Shown piece by piece: positions 1-8,643 of a stretch of 58,455 nt of DNA; position 1 is the first letter of the stretch, and every line of letters starts with the position of its first letter. The stretch lies in NCBI GenBank assembly GCA_017408405.1, contig JAFQUP010000215.1, positions 1 to 58,455 on the forward strand. The letters run 5' to 3'. Position numbers and translations under genes: made by a program. Source of the DNA: Thermoguttaceae bacterium. Its GTDB lineage: Bacteria > Planctomycetota > Planctomycetia > Pirellulales > Thermoguttaceae. A model generated the notes under the pieces. It had not been told where the DNA came from. It ran no database searches and saw nothing but the letters and a program-made list of their open reading frames with translations.

Positions 1-309
1 ACTTCTTCCGCGGCTTCCGCTTTTTTGCAGCATTTTTTCGTGCATTTTTTCGCGGGTGCTTTCACTTCTTCCGCGGCTTCCGCTTTTTTGCAGCATTTTT
101 TCGTGCATTTTTTCGCGGGTGCTTTCACTTCTTCCGCGGCTTCCGCTTTTTTGCAGCATTTTTTCGCGGGTGCTTTCACTTCTTCCGCCGGAGTTTCCAC
201 TTTTTTGCACACTTTTTTAGCGCATTTTTTTGCGGCCGCTTTCACTTCTTCTGCCGGAGCTTCCGCTTTTTTGCACGCTTTTTTGGCGCATTTTTTTGCC
301 GGTGCTTTT
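1..309. repeat. In-frame tandem repeats of 51-66 bp inside the Lys/Ala/Cys-rich gene
   Basis: Two identical 63-bp units occupy 1-63 and 64-126. Unit 127-177 is 51 bp, with a 12-bp in-frame deletion. Units 178-243 and 244-309 are 66 bp and diverged. All lengths are multiples of three, so the coding frame is kept. The identical copies towards the window edge suggest recent duplication by slippage or unequal recombination, and copy number may differ between strains. Confidence 0.9.
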
Positions 310-365
310 ACTTCTGCAGCTGCTGCCGCTTTCTTCACTTCTTCTTCCTTTTTTGCTTTAGCCAC
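1..365 (-). CDS. Lys/Ala/Cys-rich histone H1-like repeat protein, partial (C-terminus beyond window)
   Basis: Reading the minus strand from a GTG at 365 (GTG GCT AAA GCA) gives an open frame that leaves the window. A strong ribosome binding site (GGAGGAG) lies just upstream of the GTG, which is why I choose this start. About 121 codons are visible. The protein is almost entirely Ala, Lys, Glu, Val, Pro and Cys, with a repeated motif of the form AEEVKAPAKKCxKKCCKKAEA. Acidic EE pairs alternate with KK pairs, and Cys occurs singly or as CC between lysine pairs. The composition resembles eukaryotic H1-like or bacterial Hc1/HU-tail nucleoid proteins (Lys/Ala/Pro repeats), but those normally lack cysteine. 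Regular Cys spacing suggests metal binding or disulfide cross-linking; this is inference. No known domain is visible in the part present. Confidence 0.75.
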   Translation of the reverse strand, partial: MAKAKKEEEVKKAAAAAEVKAPAKKCAKKACKKAEAPAEEVKAAAKKCAKKVCKKVETPAEEVKAPAKKCCKKAEAAEEVKAPAKKCTKKCCKKAEAAEEVKAPAKKCTKKCCKKAEAAEE

Positions 366-699
366 AATTCTCCTCCATCAGGATTTTGGATATGCCGGGA
401 GAATCGACCATCGATTCCCAAAACGAACAAAAACCATCCTTGGAGATTCGTTTCTGACGGCAAATCACTTGACACAGACAAATTTTTCTTTTAGGAAAAA
501 CTGATGATTCGTTTAATCGTTTTTTCCTTTGCAAAAAGTTTTCTTTTCTAATTTATTTTATCGGTAATTTCCGTTTCTCACTAAGTTACTTTTTTTCAAA
601 TTTTGAAATTTTTAGTGAAAAATAGTATTTTTTTGAAAAAAAAGTCAATTTGTCGTTTCTTCAGGCGATATTTTGGTGTTCGTGATGGATTTTTATCCT
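366..699. other. AT-rich intergenic region between the repeat protein and the M50 protease
   Basis: I see no convincing gene here. The region must hold the leader of the repeat-protein gene. A possible minus-strand promoter is TTGACT (643-648) with TACTAT (622-627), but its 15-nt spacer is short, so it is only a weak candidate. Confidence 0.4.
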
Positions 700-1458
700 T
701 TACCAGCGCCGCGTAAATTGATTAAGGATCTGATAATTTGAAAAAGCGATCCATCCAAACATCAGAGCGGCAAAGAGCTGTTCGTTGAGAAAAAACCAGA
801 CGACAAAAATGACGGCTGTCACGAAAGAGATTTTGAGTGAACGGTTTAATCCATCCTGCGGATAAAAATTTACGAGTGTTTCACGCACAATCTGTCCTCC
901 GTCCAAAGGGTAAATCGGCAATAAGTTGAGAATTCCCCATAAAATATTTATCTCGAATAAAAAATAGAGAAACATGAAAACTGTTTGGGTAACCGCCAGG
1001 TTTGGAAATGGCGCAAGACCAGGAATAGCAAGAAAAAAATTCCAAATCTCATGTTGCCCAATCAGCGAGAAAAGAAAAGCAATTCCCCCAAGGAACAAAA
1101 AACCGGCACCTGGCCCGGCAAAACTGATGAAAGCGTTTTCAAACCAGCGCAAATGGTATCGACGGTCAAAAACAGTTAATCCGCCAAAACCGTAGAGTAT
1201 GATTCGGGAGGAAATATGGAAATACTTTAGGGCTAAAGCGTGCCCAAGTTCGTGAATCAGTAGGGAAAGGGTAGCCGCGATAATCCATAGCAGAAGCATG
1301 GGAGGAGAAAGGTTTCTGCCGAGAAGAATTACCAGAAGCCAGAAAAAAGGATTTATTCGTACTGGAATTTTCCCAATGGCAAAATTAAGGTCAAATTGGG
1401 TCGTTTGAGGTTCGTAAAACATAAAAATTTCAATTATTTTGAGGTTCCTGGGATTCAA
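700..1458 (-). CDS. Site-2 protease family (M50) integral membrane metalloprotease
   Basis: This is an intramembrane zinc metalloprotease of the M50/S2P family. The HExxH motif is HELGH at about residues 69-73, within a hydrophobic helix. The second zinc-ligand motif, YPLDGG, is near residue 187 in the typical NLLPIYPLDGG setting. Roughly six membrane segments fill the 252 residues and there is no PDZ domain, so it resembles compact SpoIVFB-like members. The substrate cannot be inferred. The frame opens with a TTG at 1458 that overlaps the lpxB stop (TTGA), indicating translational coupling; an in-frame ATG at 1422 is an alternative start. It shares a transcript with lpxB. Confidence 0.85.
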   Translation of the reverse strand: MNPRNLKIIEIFMFYEPQTTQFDLNFAIGKIPVRINPFFWLLVILLGRNLSPPMLLLWIIAATLSLLIHELGHALALKYFHISSRIILYGFGGLTVFDRRYHLRWFENAFISFAGPGAGFLFLGGIAFLFSLIGQHEIWNFFLAIPGLAPFPNLAVTQTVFMFLYFLFEINILWGILNLLPIYPLDGGQIVRETLVNFYPQDGLNRSLKISFVTAVIFVVWFFLNEQLFAALMFGWIAFSNYQILNQFTRRW

Positions 1459-2660
1459 CTTTCCTGGAGTTTGATATTTTCCAAAATCTTTTCAGCAGCA
1501 TTTCTGGCTGCTCCGGGCTGGCCAATTTCTTCACGCATTTTTTCAAGGCGTTGAACGCATTGCTGATGAAGCGTTTGGTCTTTAAGCCACTTCAGTAAAT
1601 CATCCGCGATCCAACCGCTTCGGTCCAGACAGCTCAGATATTCTGGGAAAATGACTTCTTTGGCATCTGGGCCATTCGGATGATATTCAGGATTCAGACT
1701 CCGAAAAGGATTAGGAACGGCCAAAAGGTTTACGAGCGTAATGTATTTTGAACGGCGGAGAAACTTTTGAAAATACCACGCGAATCTGGAAACCCGATAG
1801 GAAATTACGGTTGGAACTCCGTTCGCTAAAAGCTCCAGAGAGACGCTTCCAGAAACGCTAAGGCAGCAATGAGCCGTCTGGATGATTTCAGGAGTGTGCT
1901 GGACATAAATTTTTAAGTTTTTGATTTCACCTTCGGATTTTTTATCTTCAAGAAATTTCTGAATCCAGTCCGCGTGGGATTTGCGAAAAGCTGCGACCGC
2001 GAAATGGACACATGGCATTTCACGTTGAATTTTCAGGGCAGTCTTCCAGAAGACAGGAAAATTCCGCCGGACCTCTCCCGTTCTCGAACCAGGAAGAAGT
2101 CCAACCAGTGGTTGCAGAGAATTTAAATATTTTATCAGGTCGGTATTTTGAGGATAGTTTTTGATTTCATCAAAAAAAGGATGCCCCACGAGTTCAACCC
2201 GACACCCGTGTTTTCGAAGCCACTGAGCTTCAAACGGCAAGCCGCTGAAAACGATATCGGTGCGTTTTTTCAGTTTTTTTACTCGCCCCTGAAGCCAGCC
2301 CCAGACTTGAGGCGGAGAGTAGTAAAAGACTGGAATGCCGTATTTTTTTGCCCGTTTGGCGATATGCCAATTGAATCCGGGATAATCAATCAGGATGACG
2401 GCAGCTGGTTTTTCTTCACGAAAGTATTCTTCAGCCTCATCCGCGAGAACGAAAAACTTTCTAAGATTTACGATGGCTTCTCCAAGCCACATTACGGCAA
2501 GCGACGTTAAGTCAAAATGCTGTTTCAGACCGGCTGCAGACATTTTTGGTCCTCCAAACCCCACACACTGAATTTCGGGATCAAGTTTACGTAAAGCGTG
2601 AATCAGATTGGCACCGTGAACGTCGCCGCTGGGTTCACCCGCGGAAAAAAATACTTTCAT
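1455..2660 (-). CDS. lpxB: Lipid-A-disaccharide synthase
   Basis: LpxB is a GT19 glycosyltransferase that joins UDP-2,3-diacylglucosamine to lipid X to form the lipid A disaccharide at the inner membrane. The N-terminus (FFSAGEPSGDVHGANLI) is the family signature. Other family motifs are the segment from FYYSPPQVWGW, the PGSR motif (LLPGSRTGEVRRN) and the C-terminal SGSVSLELLANGVPTV region. The length of 401 aa is slightly above the usual 380-390. It implies a lipid A-type outer membrane. It is the first gene of a two-gene unit with the overlapping M50 protease and has a promoter of its own at 2760-2788. Confidence 0.95.
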   Translation of the reverse strand: MKVFFSAGEPSGDVHGANLIHALRKLDPEIQCVGFGGPKMSAAGLKQHFDLTSLAVMWLGEAIVNLRKFFVLADEAEEYFREEKPAAVILIDYPGFNWHIAKRAKKYGIPVFYYSPPQVWGWLQGRVKKLKKRTDIVFSGLPFEAQWLRKHGCRVELVGHPFFDEIKNYPQNTDLIKYLNSLQPLVGLLPGSRTGEVRRNFPVFWKTALKIQREMPCVHFAVAAFRKSHADWIQKFLEDKKSEGEIKNLKIYVQHTPEIIQTAHCCLSVSGSVSLELLANGVPTVISYRVSRFAWYFQKFLRRSKYITLVNLLAVPNPFRSLNPEYHPNGPDAKEVIFPEYLSCLDRSGWIADDLLKWLKDQTLHQQCVQRLEKMREEIGQPGAARNAAEKILENIKLQES

Positions 2661-2759
2661 TGATTTTTAAAAAAGCTGATTCTCTAATTTCTCTACTATT
2701 CAGAAGAGAGTTATTCAGGAAAATTTCTACTGTGAACTTTGAAAAAACGACTCCTCTTA

Positions 2760-2788
2760 ATATTACGCCTCTGAAAAGGATCTGTCAA
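2760..2788 (-). promoter_or_regulatory. Sigma70-like promoter for lpxB-M50
   Basis: On the minus strand, TTGACA (2783-2788) is followed after 17 nt by TAATAT (2760-2765). This lies about 95 nt upstream of the lpxB start, just past the end of tilS. It would let lpxB be transcribed independently of tilS. Confidence 0.65.
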
Positions 2789-2805
2789 GCCCCGAAGATG
2801 ATTTT

Positions 2806-3852
2806 TTATGGATTTTTGGGGAAAGTTTTCGCAAATCGAATCCGAAGAGTATCCGTTTCACGATGAACTTCCACGTTTCCTGGAAAAATATGAATTTCCG
2901 GGGTGCCTTTTTCTCTGAGGAGCATGGCGGTCATCAAGTCCCATTCTTTTTGTCCCATGGACTGTTGGGGCAGTGCGTTTTCCTGCCAGATTCTGCGTAA
3001 AAGTTCTGACCAGAGAAATTTTTCTGTTTCAGGGGAATTTTTGGGAAAAATCTGAATCCCGGCTGCCGTGGAAACGACTGCTTTTTGGGCCAGAAATTCT
3101 GTTTGAGAATTAATGAAGTTTTGAGCTGATTCCGCGATATTCCCCAAACGTTCAAGGCTTTTCTCAAGATTCGGAGAAAATTCTTTTTTAAGAAATGGAA
3201 TCAATTGATGGCGTAATCTGTTGCGGAACATATTTTCACTGAAGTTGGTAGAATCTGTTCGCCACTCTTGACCTGTTCGCTCAAGATATGAAAGAATCTC
3301 ATCTCTGGAAAAAGAAAGAAGCGGACGGATGAGGGTGACGGCTTCATTTAATTTTCGGCATCGTGCCATTCCTGCCAGGCCCGCGATGCCTGTTCCGCGA
3401 AGAATCCGGTAGAGAATCGTTTCAATCTGGTCATTCCGATGGTGAGCGGTCGCGACATATCGGCACCCCAATTCTTCCGCGGTTTTTTCCAAAAAAGCGT
3501 ATCTTGCCCTGCGCGCGTCCGCTTCCAGGCCTTCCGATGTTCTTTCGATACTCAAACGTTTTATCACGCACGGAATATTAAACTTCCGGCAAAGTTCATC
3601 GACAAAATTTTCATCACTATCTGATTCTTCTCCGCGAAGCTGGTGATTCGCGTGAGCCGCAAAGAGTTTCAGATCGAACTCTTTTTGAAAATGATGAAAA
3701 AGACGCAAAAGAGCCGTACTGTCAGCACCGCCGGAGAGGGCAATCAGGATCGAATGATCTTTCCAGCGGGATAGGGGATTATTTTGTGAAAAGTATTCTT
3801 CGATTTGCATAAAACTAAAATGTGCGAATTTTCTGTCGGAAAAAATTCGCAC
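2806..3852 (-). CDS. tilS: tRNA(Ile)-lysidine synthase
   Basis: TilS modifies C34 of the CAU-anticodon tRNA-Ile to lysidine, using ATP and lysine, so that it reads AUA. The PP-loop motif SGGADS is near residues 40-45 (ILIALSGGADSTALL). It is followed by typical family segments around AAHANHQLRGEES, EADARRARY and TAHHRNDQIET. At 348 aa it has the catalytic domain plus a short C-terminal part. The frame opens at a GTG (3852); an ATG at 3810 (MQIEEYF) is an equally plausible start, and neither has a clear ribosome binding site. It lies 38 bp downstream of the ABC permease. Confidence 0.93.
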   Translation of the reverse strand: MRIFSDRKFAHFSFMQIEEYFSQNNPLSRWKDHSILIALSGGADSTALLRLFHHFQKEFDLKLFAAHANHQLRGEESDSDENFVDELCRKFNIPCVIKRLSIERTSEGLEADARRARYAFLEKTAEELGCRYVATAHHRNDQIETILYRILRGTGIAGLAGMARCRKLNEAVTLIRPLLSFSRDEILSYLERTGQEWRTDSTNFSENMFRNRLRHQLIPFLKKEFSPNLEKSLERLGNIAESAQNFINSQTEFLAQKAVVSTAAGIQIFPKNSPETEKFLWSELLRRIWQENALPQQSMGQKEWDLMTAMLLREKGTPEIHIFPGNVEVHRETDTLRIRFAKTFPKNP

Positions 3853-3890
3853 AGGATAAAAAAGTCTGAAATTGGCTGCTCAAAAATTCA

Positions 3891-5216
3891 TCATTCGTGA
3901 CGCAGTGCTTCAATTGGATCCATCATGGCTGCCCGGCGAGCCGGATAAAGGCCGAAAATGACTCCAATCGAAACTGAAATCGCGAAAGCGAGCGGGATCG
4001 ACCATGGCACGAGAATAGGAGCCATGGTTTTCATTAGCTCCGGAAGTTGATCCATTACGTTCGGCAGGTAAAAATTGAGGAGGAAACGCATGATTTCCGT
4101 AAATGGACCGCAAAGAAGACCGCCAAAAATTCCAGTCAGGCCGCCAAGCACGGAAAGCATGATCGTTTCAGCCAAAAACTGACGGGTGATGTCGCTTCGT
4201 TTCGCGCCAAGCGCGCGGCGAATTCCAATTTCGCGAGTACGTTCTGTTACGGTAGCGAGCATAATGTTCATGATTCCAATACCGCCGACTGCCAGGGAAA
4301 TGGCGGCAATGAGTCCCATGAAAAGCATGAACATCATTTTAGTCGTTTGTGCCTGCTCAAGAAGTTCCAGAGGAACCGTAATGCTCCAGTCTTTTTTCCC
4401 TTGATGATTTTGGTCCAGAATAAATTTGATGATTTCACTTGTGGCGTGGACATCATCAATTGATTCAACCTGGAACGTGATTTGGTTGATTTCGATTTGC
4501 GTCGTTTCATGAGAACCGCTTCGGTTGGTGGAGATTCGGTCGCCTAACTCGGACCAAAAGGTCTGGATCGGAAAATAAACGTCCCGACTGTAATCCTGAG
4601 ATTCGAAAGTACCGCCGATAGCCGCTGAGGCATTTTTGGGCTGGCAGACTCCAATCACAGTGTAGAAGTAACGGCCGATTTTCACATTTTGCCCAATAGG
4701 ATTCTCAAAAGCAAAAAGTTCAGTTGCCATTTCATTCGACAGGACACAGAAATTTCTCTTGGCGGCACAGTCCAAATCATCGATAAATCGACCGCGGGCA
4801 AGTTTCAGACCATTCGCTTTTTGGTAGTGCGGCGTGCAGCCGACGAGACGTCCGTCAAGAATTTTATCTCCTTTACTGATTCTCTGTTTAATGTGACGAA
4901 TAGGAAACGCTTCTTTGATGTCCGGAACGACTTCTTTAATTTTCTCAAAATCGTATCGGGTTAAACCGTAAATGAGAACGCGTACGTTAGTGGAGGCGTC
5001 GTCTGGCGGCGGACTGGATTGAACGATGATATTCGTTGCCCCGAGACTGGCGATTTGTTCCTGGGATTTCTGACTGATTCCTTCTCCAATGGCTAAAAGC
5101 CAAATGACGCTGGAAACGCCAATGAAGATGCCCACCACCGTCAGAAGTGAACGCATGGGGTGAAGCATCAGGCTTTTGAAACCAAGCTGGAATGTGCGTA
5201 ACCAAGTATAAAGCAT
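3891..5216 (-). CDS. MacB/FtsX-type ABC transporter permease
   Basis: This is the permease subunit of a MacB-like tripartite exporter. It has one N-terminal membrane helix (about residues 20-45, SLLTVVGIFIGVSSVIWLLA), a roughly 230-residue periplasmic MacB-type domain, and three C-terminal helices from about residue 290. The conserved FtsX stretch TERTREIGIRRALGAKRSDI lies between the helices. MacB usually has its ATPase fused to the permease; here the ATPase is the separate upstream gene. With the ATPase and adaptor it forms one operon, and together they would push a substrate from the periplasm across the outer membrane. No TolC homologue is in the window. No ribosome binding site is obvious at the start. 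Confidence 0.9.
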   Translation of the reverse strand: MLYTWLRTFQLGFKSLMLHPMRSLLTVVGIFIGVSSVIWLLAIGEGISQKSQEQIASLGATNIIVQSSPPPDDASTNVRVLIYGLTRYDFEKIKEVVPDIKEAFPIRHIKQRISKGDKILDGRLVGCTPHYQKANGLKLARGRFIDDLDCAAKRNFCVLSNEMATELFAFENPIGQNVKIGRYFYTVIGVCQPKNASAAIGGTFESQDYSRDVYFPIQTFWSELGDRISTNRSGSHETTQIEINQITFQVESIDDVHATSEIIKFILDQNHQGKKDWSITVPLELLEQAQTTKMMFMLFMGLIAAISLAVGGIGIMNIMLATVTERTREIGIRRALGAKRSDITRQFLAETIMLSVLGGLTGIFGGLLCGPFTEIMRFLLNFYLPNVMDQLPELMKTMAPILVPWSIPLAFAISVSIGVIFGLYPARRAAMMDPIEALRHE

Positions 5217-5286
5217 AAATTTTCAGTAAATGGCAGTTAAATGTGGACGGAAGGCTTTTGCCCGTTTGATGTTTTGGGGCTGGCGG

Positions 5287-5979
5287 TCAGTAGTTCTTTT
5301 TATCGCTGACGATCAGTCCGTCACGAAGCTGGATAACGCGTTTGGTCTGATCTCCAACTTCGGGTTCGTGGGTAACGATGATGATGGTTTTGCCGTCATC
5401 GTTGAGTTTTTTCAGAAGGTCCAAAATTTCATTGGTCGTCGCGGTGTCCAGGTTTCCAGTTGGTTCATCCGCTAGGATAAATGCCGGATTGTTTACCAAA
5501 GATCTGGCAATTCCAACACGCTGCTGCTGACCGCCGGAAAGTTGAAAGGAACGGTGATTCAGGCGGTTACCCAAACCGACCATTTCAGCCAGTTCACGGC
5601 AGCGTTCACGCATTTGGGGCGTGATTTTTCCGGAATAATGGAGCGGAACCTCGATATTTTCCAGAACCGTAAGCTGGGGAATCAAATTGTACGCCTGAAA
5701 AATGAATCCGATTTTGCTCGCGCGAATTTCCGAAAGCTGGTCATCCGTCATTTTGCTCACGTCTTCACCGTCAAGCAGGATTTTTCCGGAGGTTGGCGGA
5801 TCGAGGCAGCCAAGGAGATTCAAAAGGGTACTTTTTCCGGAACCGCTTGTTCCCATGATCGCGAGAAAATCTCCTTTCGGGACATCAAATGAGACACCGC
5901 GAAGGGCTTTGACCGTTTCACCGGTCAGAAAGTAATGTTTCTGGACATCTGTTAAGGATGCTGCCAAATGTTCGCTCAC
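5287..5979 (-). CDS. MacB/LolD-type ABC transporter ATP-binding protein
   Basis: This 230-residue cytoplasmic ATPase belongs to the LolD/MacB class. It has Walker A GTSGSGKST (about residue 43), Q-loop FIFQAYNLIPQLTV, signature LSGGQQQRVGIARSL, Walker B FILADEPTGNLD and switch His in IIIVTHEPEV. The PTGNLD extension of Walker B is typical of lipoprotein and macrolide exporters. The start is a GTG at 5979 with AAAGGA upstream. It precedes the permease by 70 bp and follows the adaptor, so it should energise that permease. Confidence 0.93.
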   Translation of the reverse strand: MSEHLAASLTDVQKHYFLTGETVKALRGVSFDVPKGDFLAIMGTSGSGKSTLLNLLGCLDPPTSGKILLDGEDVSKMTDDQLSEIRASKIGFIFQAYNLIPQLTVLENIEVPLHYSGKITPQMRERCRELAEMVGLGNRLNHRSFQLSGGQQQRVGIARSLVNNPAFILADEPTGNLDTATTNEILDLLKKLNDDGKTIIIVTHEPEVGDQTKRVIQLRDGLIVSDKKNY

Positions 5980-6024
5980 TGTTTAGGGTTCCTTTTGGGA
6001 AAAAGCTGAATTTTTACGCGCAGC

Positions 6025-6059
6025 CCGATCGGAAAAGAAGATTTTGCTTTTCCGATCGG
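6025..6059. other. Perfect 13-bp intercistronic hairpin in the macAB-like operon
   Basis: CCGATCGGAAAAG (6025-6037) and CTTTTCCGATCGG (6047-6059) are perfect inverted repeats with a 9-nt loop, between the adaptor stop and the ATPase start. Neither strand has a clean U-tract after the stem. It therefore looks more like a processing or mRNA-stability element, or an attenuator, than a simple terminator. Confidence 0.7.
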
Positions 6060-6074
6060 AGATACCTGGATGAA

Positions 6075-8036
6075 TCAGAGAGTGGGGGCTGAAAGAACAT
6101 TTTCCTGCGTTCCGCCGTTTTGTTCCTTTTTATCCATTTCTGGTCTCGGGCCGCCGGGTCTCATTCCTTCCATTCCAGACGGAAATCCATTTTCTCCCAT
6201 TCTAGGGCGGGGACGACCAGGCCGCATGCCCATTCCTGGTTTTGGTCCGTCAGGTGTCATCCCATCCATTCCAGGCGGGAATCCGTTTTCTCCCATTCCA
6301 GCAGACATTTCTCCATTTTGTTCCATTTTATCCATTTCAGGTCTTGGTCCGCCAGGTCTCATGCCTCCGGGTCTCGGTCCGCCAGGTCTCGGTCCGCCGG
6401 GTCTCATGCCATTCATTCCGGCAGGTATTTCACCGGGCATTCCAGTGTTTTGCCCCATTTCACCCGCTCCAAATTTTGGCCCGTCAGATCCCATTTCGCC
6501 GTCAGGTTTCATCCCGGCTTGAGGGGAGCTGGAGTTACTGTTTTCTCCGTTGAAGTCTCCCGAAATTTCTTCATTTTTGGGGCGAATGGTTGGAGATGAG
6601 GTTTCGCCGGCAGCCAACTCGGGAAGAGAGATCAATTCACGATTTTCAAAAGCGGCAGCGACGAGCTGGGTTTTTTCGGTCAATCCGCCGCTGGTGACGA
6701 TGACCATCTTATCGTTACTGTGTCCAAGTTCTACGGTAATTGGAGTCAGGGTTCCGTCAGGTTTCTTTTCGATACAGTAATATTTTCCGCCATGCTCAAA
6801 AACGGAATGTGTCGGAATCATGAGCTTTTCATCCTGAGATTCTTCCACGAGGATTTTTGTTTCAGCGGTCATACCGGGCAGAATTCCTTCTGGATTTTCG
6901 AGCCGGATCGTGACACGGTATTCTTTGACGTTCCCCATCCAGTGATTGGTAGGCTGCGGGTTTTCATCAACCTTGATGACGGTTCCCTGGATTATTTTGT
7001 CGCCAGTCGCGTCCGTATGAACCTGGACGCTCTGTCCCACTTTAACGTAACTGATTTTTCCTTCATGAATGTCAGCGGTTACCTGAAGTTTGTTCGAGTT
7101 TGGAAGACGAAGGAAGGTCTGTCGTTCACGCACCATGGCCCCTTGGCAAACGAGGAATTCCGAGGAACCGAAACGGTTTGTCTCGTTGACATAAAGGACT
7201 TTTCCGTCCGAAGGAGATTTTATTGTGCAGTATTCAATTTGTTGCTGAATGTCCTTCAGTTTCGTTTCATTCTGAAGATGAACGCTTTTTTTGGAGGACA
7301 AATTCGCGTCAGCTGTTTTGATGTCGCTTTCGTAATTGTTGGTTTGTTTATTGTGCGTATATTCTTTCAGCACGTAAATATCAAGTTCCGCCGCGCGGAG
7401 CGTCAATTCCGCCTGCTTCAGAGAGAAAATATCCGCTTCGAGCTGGGATTGAGTCACGAACCCCTTTTCATAGAGAATTTTACTGTGCTGAAGATACTCG
7501 GCAAGTCTGTCACGCTCTTCCTTGGCTTTAATTTGGGCACTGACCAGCTTCTGAAGATTTACTTTGTACGAGCCGTTTTCGTATTCTTCTTTCGCGATTT
7601 TGGCGGTGAGGAGATTGTTCTCCGCCGCTTTGACTTCCGCTTCGCTTTGCGCGACCTTGATCTGCTGGGCATCCAGATTGTCGATCAGCGTGGAATTATC
7701 CAGGACCGCGATCGTATCGCCTTCCTTGACTTCCGTACCTTCATCCACGACCCAGGTAATCATCACGCCTCCGGTACTTCGGACACGGCATTTGATGTCC
7801 TGATTTTCCGAACTGCTGATGTCTCCCCGGACCGCGATCTCATGCCGAAACTGAGCAACAGTAGGAGTAATGAATTTCAGATGCCCGGCCTCAGTCTTGC
7901 GGAAAAGTAGGGAACTGGTGAAGTGAAAAACAAGTGAAAAAAGCAAAATGAGCAAAAACAGCCAAAGAAGCAGTTTCTTCCAGCTTCTCTTCTTCTTTCC
8001 GGGATTGCCTCCGTTTGCGGCGGTCGGAGTTTCCAT
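6075..8036 (-). CDS. MacA/HlyD-like periplasmic adaptor with Pro/Gly/Met-rich C-terminal tail
   Basis: This is the membrane fusion protein of the adjacent MacB-like ATPase and permease. It has one N-terminal membrane anchor after a KKKRSWKK stretch, then a biotinyl-lipoyl half (VDEGTEVKEGDTIAVLDNS), a long coiled-coil hairpin (about residues 115-240), the second lipoyl half (IKSPSDGKVLYV) and a beta-barrel to about residue 470. The last 170 residues are unlike the family: low-complexity and rich in MRPGGPRPGG-type and ENGFPxGM repeats. I choose the ATG at 8036, because GGAG lies 6 nt upstream; an ATG at 8048 in the same frame has no such site. It is the first gene of the operon. Confidence 0.88.
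   Translation of the reverse strand: METPTAANGGNPGKKKRSWKKLLLWLFLLILLFSLVFHFTSSLLFRKTEAGHLKFITPTVAQFRHEIAVRGDISSSENQDIKCRVRSTGGVMITWVVDEGTEVKEGDTIAVLDNSTLIDNLDAQQIKVAQSEAEVKAAENNLLTAKIAKEEYENGSYKVNLQKLVSAQIKAKEERDRLAEYLQHSKILYEKGFVTQSQLEADIFSLKQAELTLRAAELDIYVLKEYTHNKQTNNYESDIKTADANLSSKKSVHLQNETKLKDIQQQIEYCTIKSPSDGKVLYVNETNRFGSSEFLVCQGAMVRERQTFLRLPNSNKLQVTADIHEGKISYVKVGQSVQVHTDATGDKIIQGTVIKVDENPQPTNHWMGNVKEYRVTIRLENPEGILPGMTAETKILVEESQDEKLMIPTHSVFEHGGKYYCIEKKPDGTLTPITVELGHSNDKMVIVTSGGLTEKTQLVAAAFENRELISLPELAAGETSSPTIRPKNEEISGDFNGENSNSSSPQAGMKPDGEMGSDGPKFGAGEMGQNTGMPGEIPAGMNGMRPGGPRPGGPRPGGMRPGGPRPEMDKMEQNGEMSAGMGENGFPPGMDGMTPDGPKPGMGMRPGRPRPRMGENGFPSGMEGMRPGGPRPEMDKKEQNGGTQENVLSAPTL
6123..6435. 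repeat. Degenerate coding repeats for the Pro/Gly/Met-rich adaptor tail
   Basis: Several near-identical in-frame units occur on the minus strand, encoding MRPGGPRPEMDK (two copies), MGENGFPxGMxGM (two copies) and PRPGG (three tandem copies at about 6360-6405). The pattern indicates expansion by internal duplication. Confidence 0.75.
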
Positions 8037-8643
8037 AAATATCTCCATGAAACGGGAACGGGTCTTAAGGGTGATTTGAAATCCTGTCTTTTGGAAAAAA
8101 ACGGAATATTTTCCATTTTTTATTTATTATATTTCATGTTGTGTCAAAATAAATGGATCTGTCGCGAAAAAAAGTGTTTTTTTTTCAATTCTTTGAAGAG
8201 AATGCCGTCATAACTGAGAAAACAGGAAAATCTGGAAATAATTCTGTCGGAAATTTAAGCGCAAGCGCATCCGAATGATTTGGTTTTTTGCTTTTGGCGG
8301 GGAATTATTTGAAATTCAGATTGTTGAAAGGAACATTCACTAAAACTCTATTTTCAGAAAAAGGATAATTTTGATTTTGGGCCGCGTCATTGGGAATCTC
8401 GTTTTAAACGCGTGAAACTCACGATGCTTTTGAAAATTCAAAACGCTTCTGTTTTCTCCGTGGAATTGTGTTTGGAGAAGGTTCTTTAAATTTGGCTGTC
8501 TCTGAATGGAATTGGGATTTATGAGGTCTTTCCCCTTGCATTTTTCCGTAAAAATGGTATAATTAGTGAATGTTGTTGGTTTCACGTGTTTTTTTAACGC
8601 AGAGAACGCCGTATTTCACTAAATTTCCTGAAAGGATCCAGTA
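8037..8643. other. Divergent intergenic region between the macAB operon and cysS
   Basis: This is an AT-rich divergent promoter region. On the minus strand there is a TATAAT (8126-8131) and a TTGACA (8142-8147), but they are only 10 nt apart and cannot form one standard promoter. The TATAAT alone is a candidate -10 for the export operon. The cysS promoter is listed separately. No gene is convincing here. Confidence 0.5.
8536..8563 (+). promoter_or_regulatory. Extended -10 sigma70-like promoter of cysS
   Basis: TTGCAT (8536-8541), a 16-nt spacer and TGGTATAAT (-10 at 8558-8563, with the TGn extension) lie about 80 nt upstream of cysS. An AAAGGA ribosome binding site at 8631-8636 sits 7 nt before the ATG. 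Confidence 0.65.

Noticed and set aside
1..309. CRISPR array
   Set aside because: The repeats are contiguous, in frame and coding, with no unique spacers between them.
25..504. Phe/Ala/Ser-rich plus-strand frame at the window start
   Set aside because: It is the complement of Lys/Glu/Ala repeats. The minus strand has a ribosome binding site and a sensible composition.
6720..7910. A 396-codon plus-strand frame opposite the export adaptor
   Set aside because: The adaptor on the minus strand has clear MacA/HlyD domains; the opposite frame is a shadow rich in Phe/Arg.
8126..8147. TTGACA and TATAAT upstream of the export operon
   Set aside because: They are only 10 nt apart, too close to work as one sigma70 promoter; the TATAAT alone may still matter.
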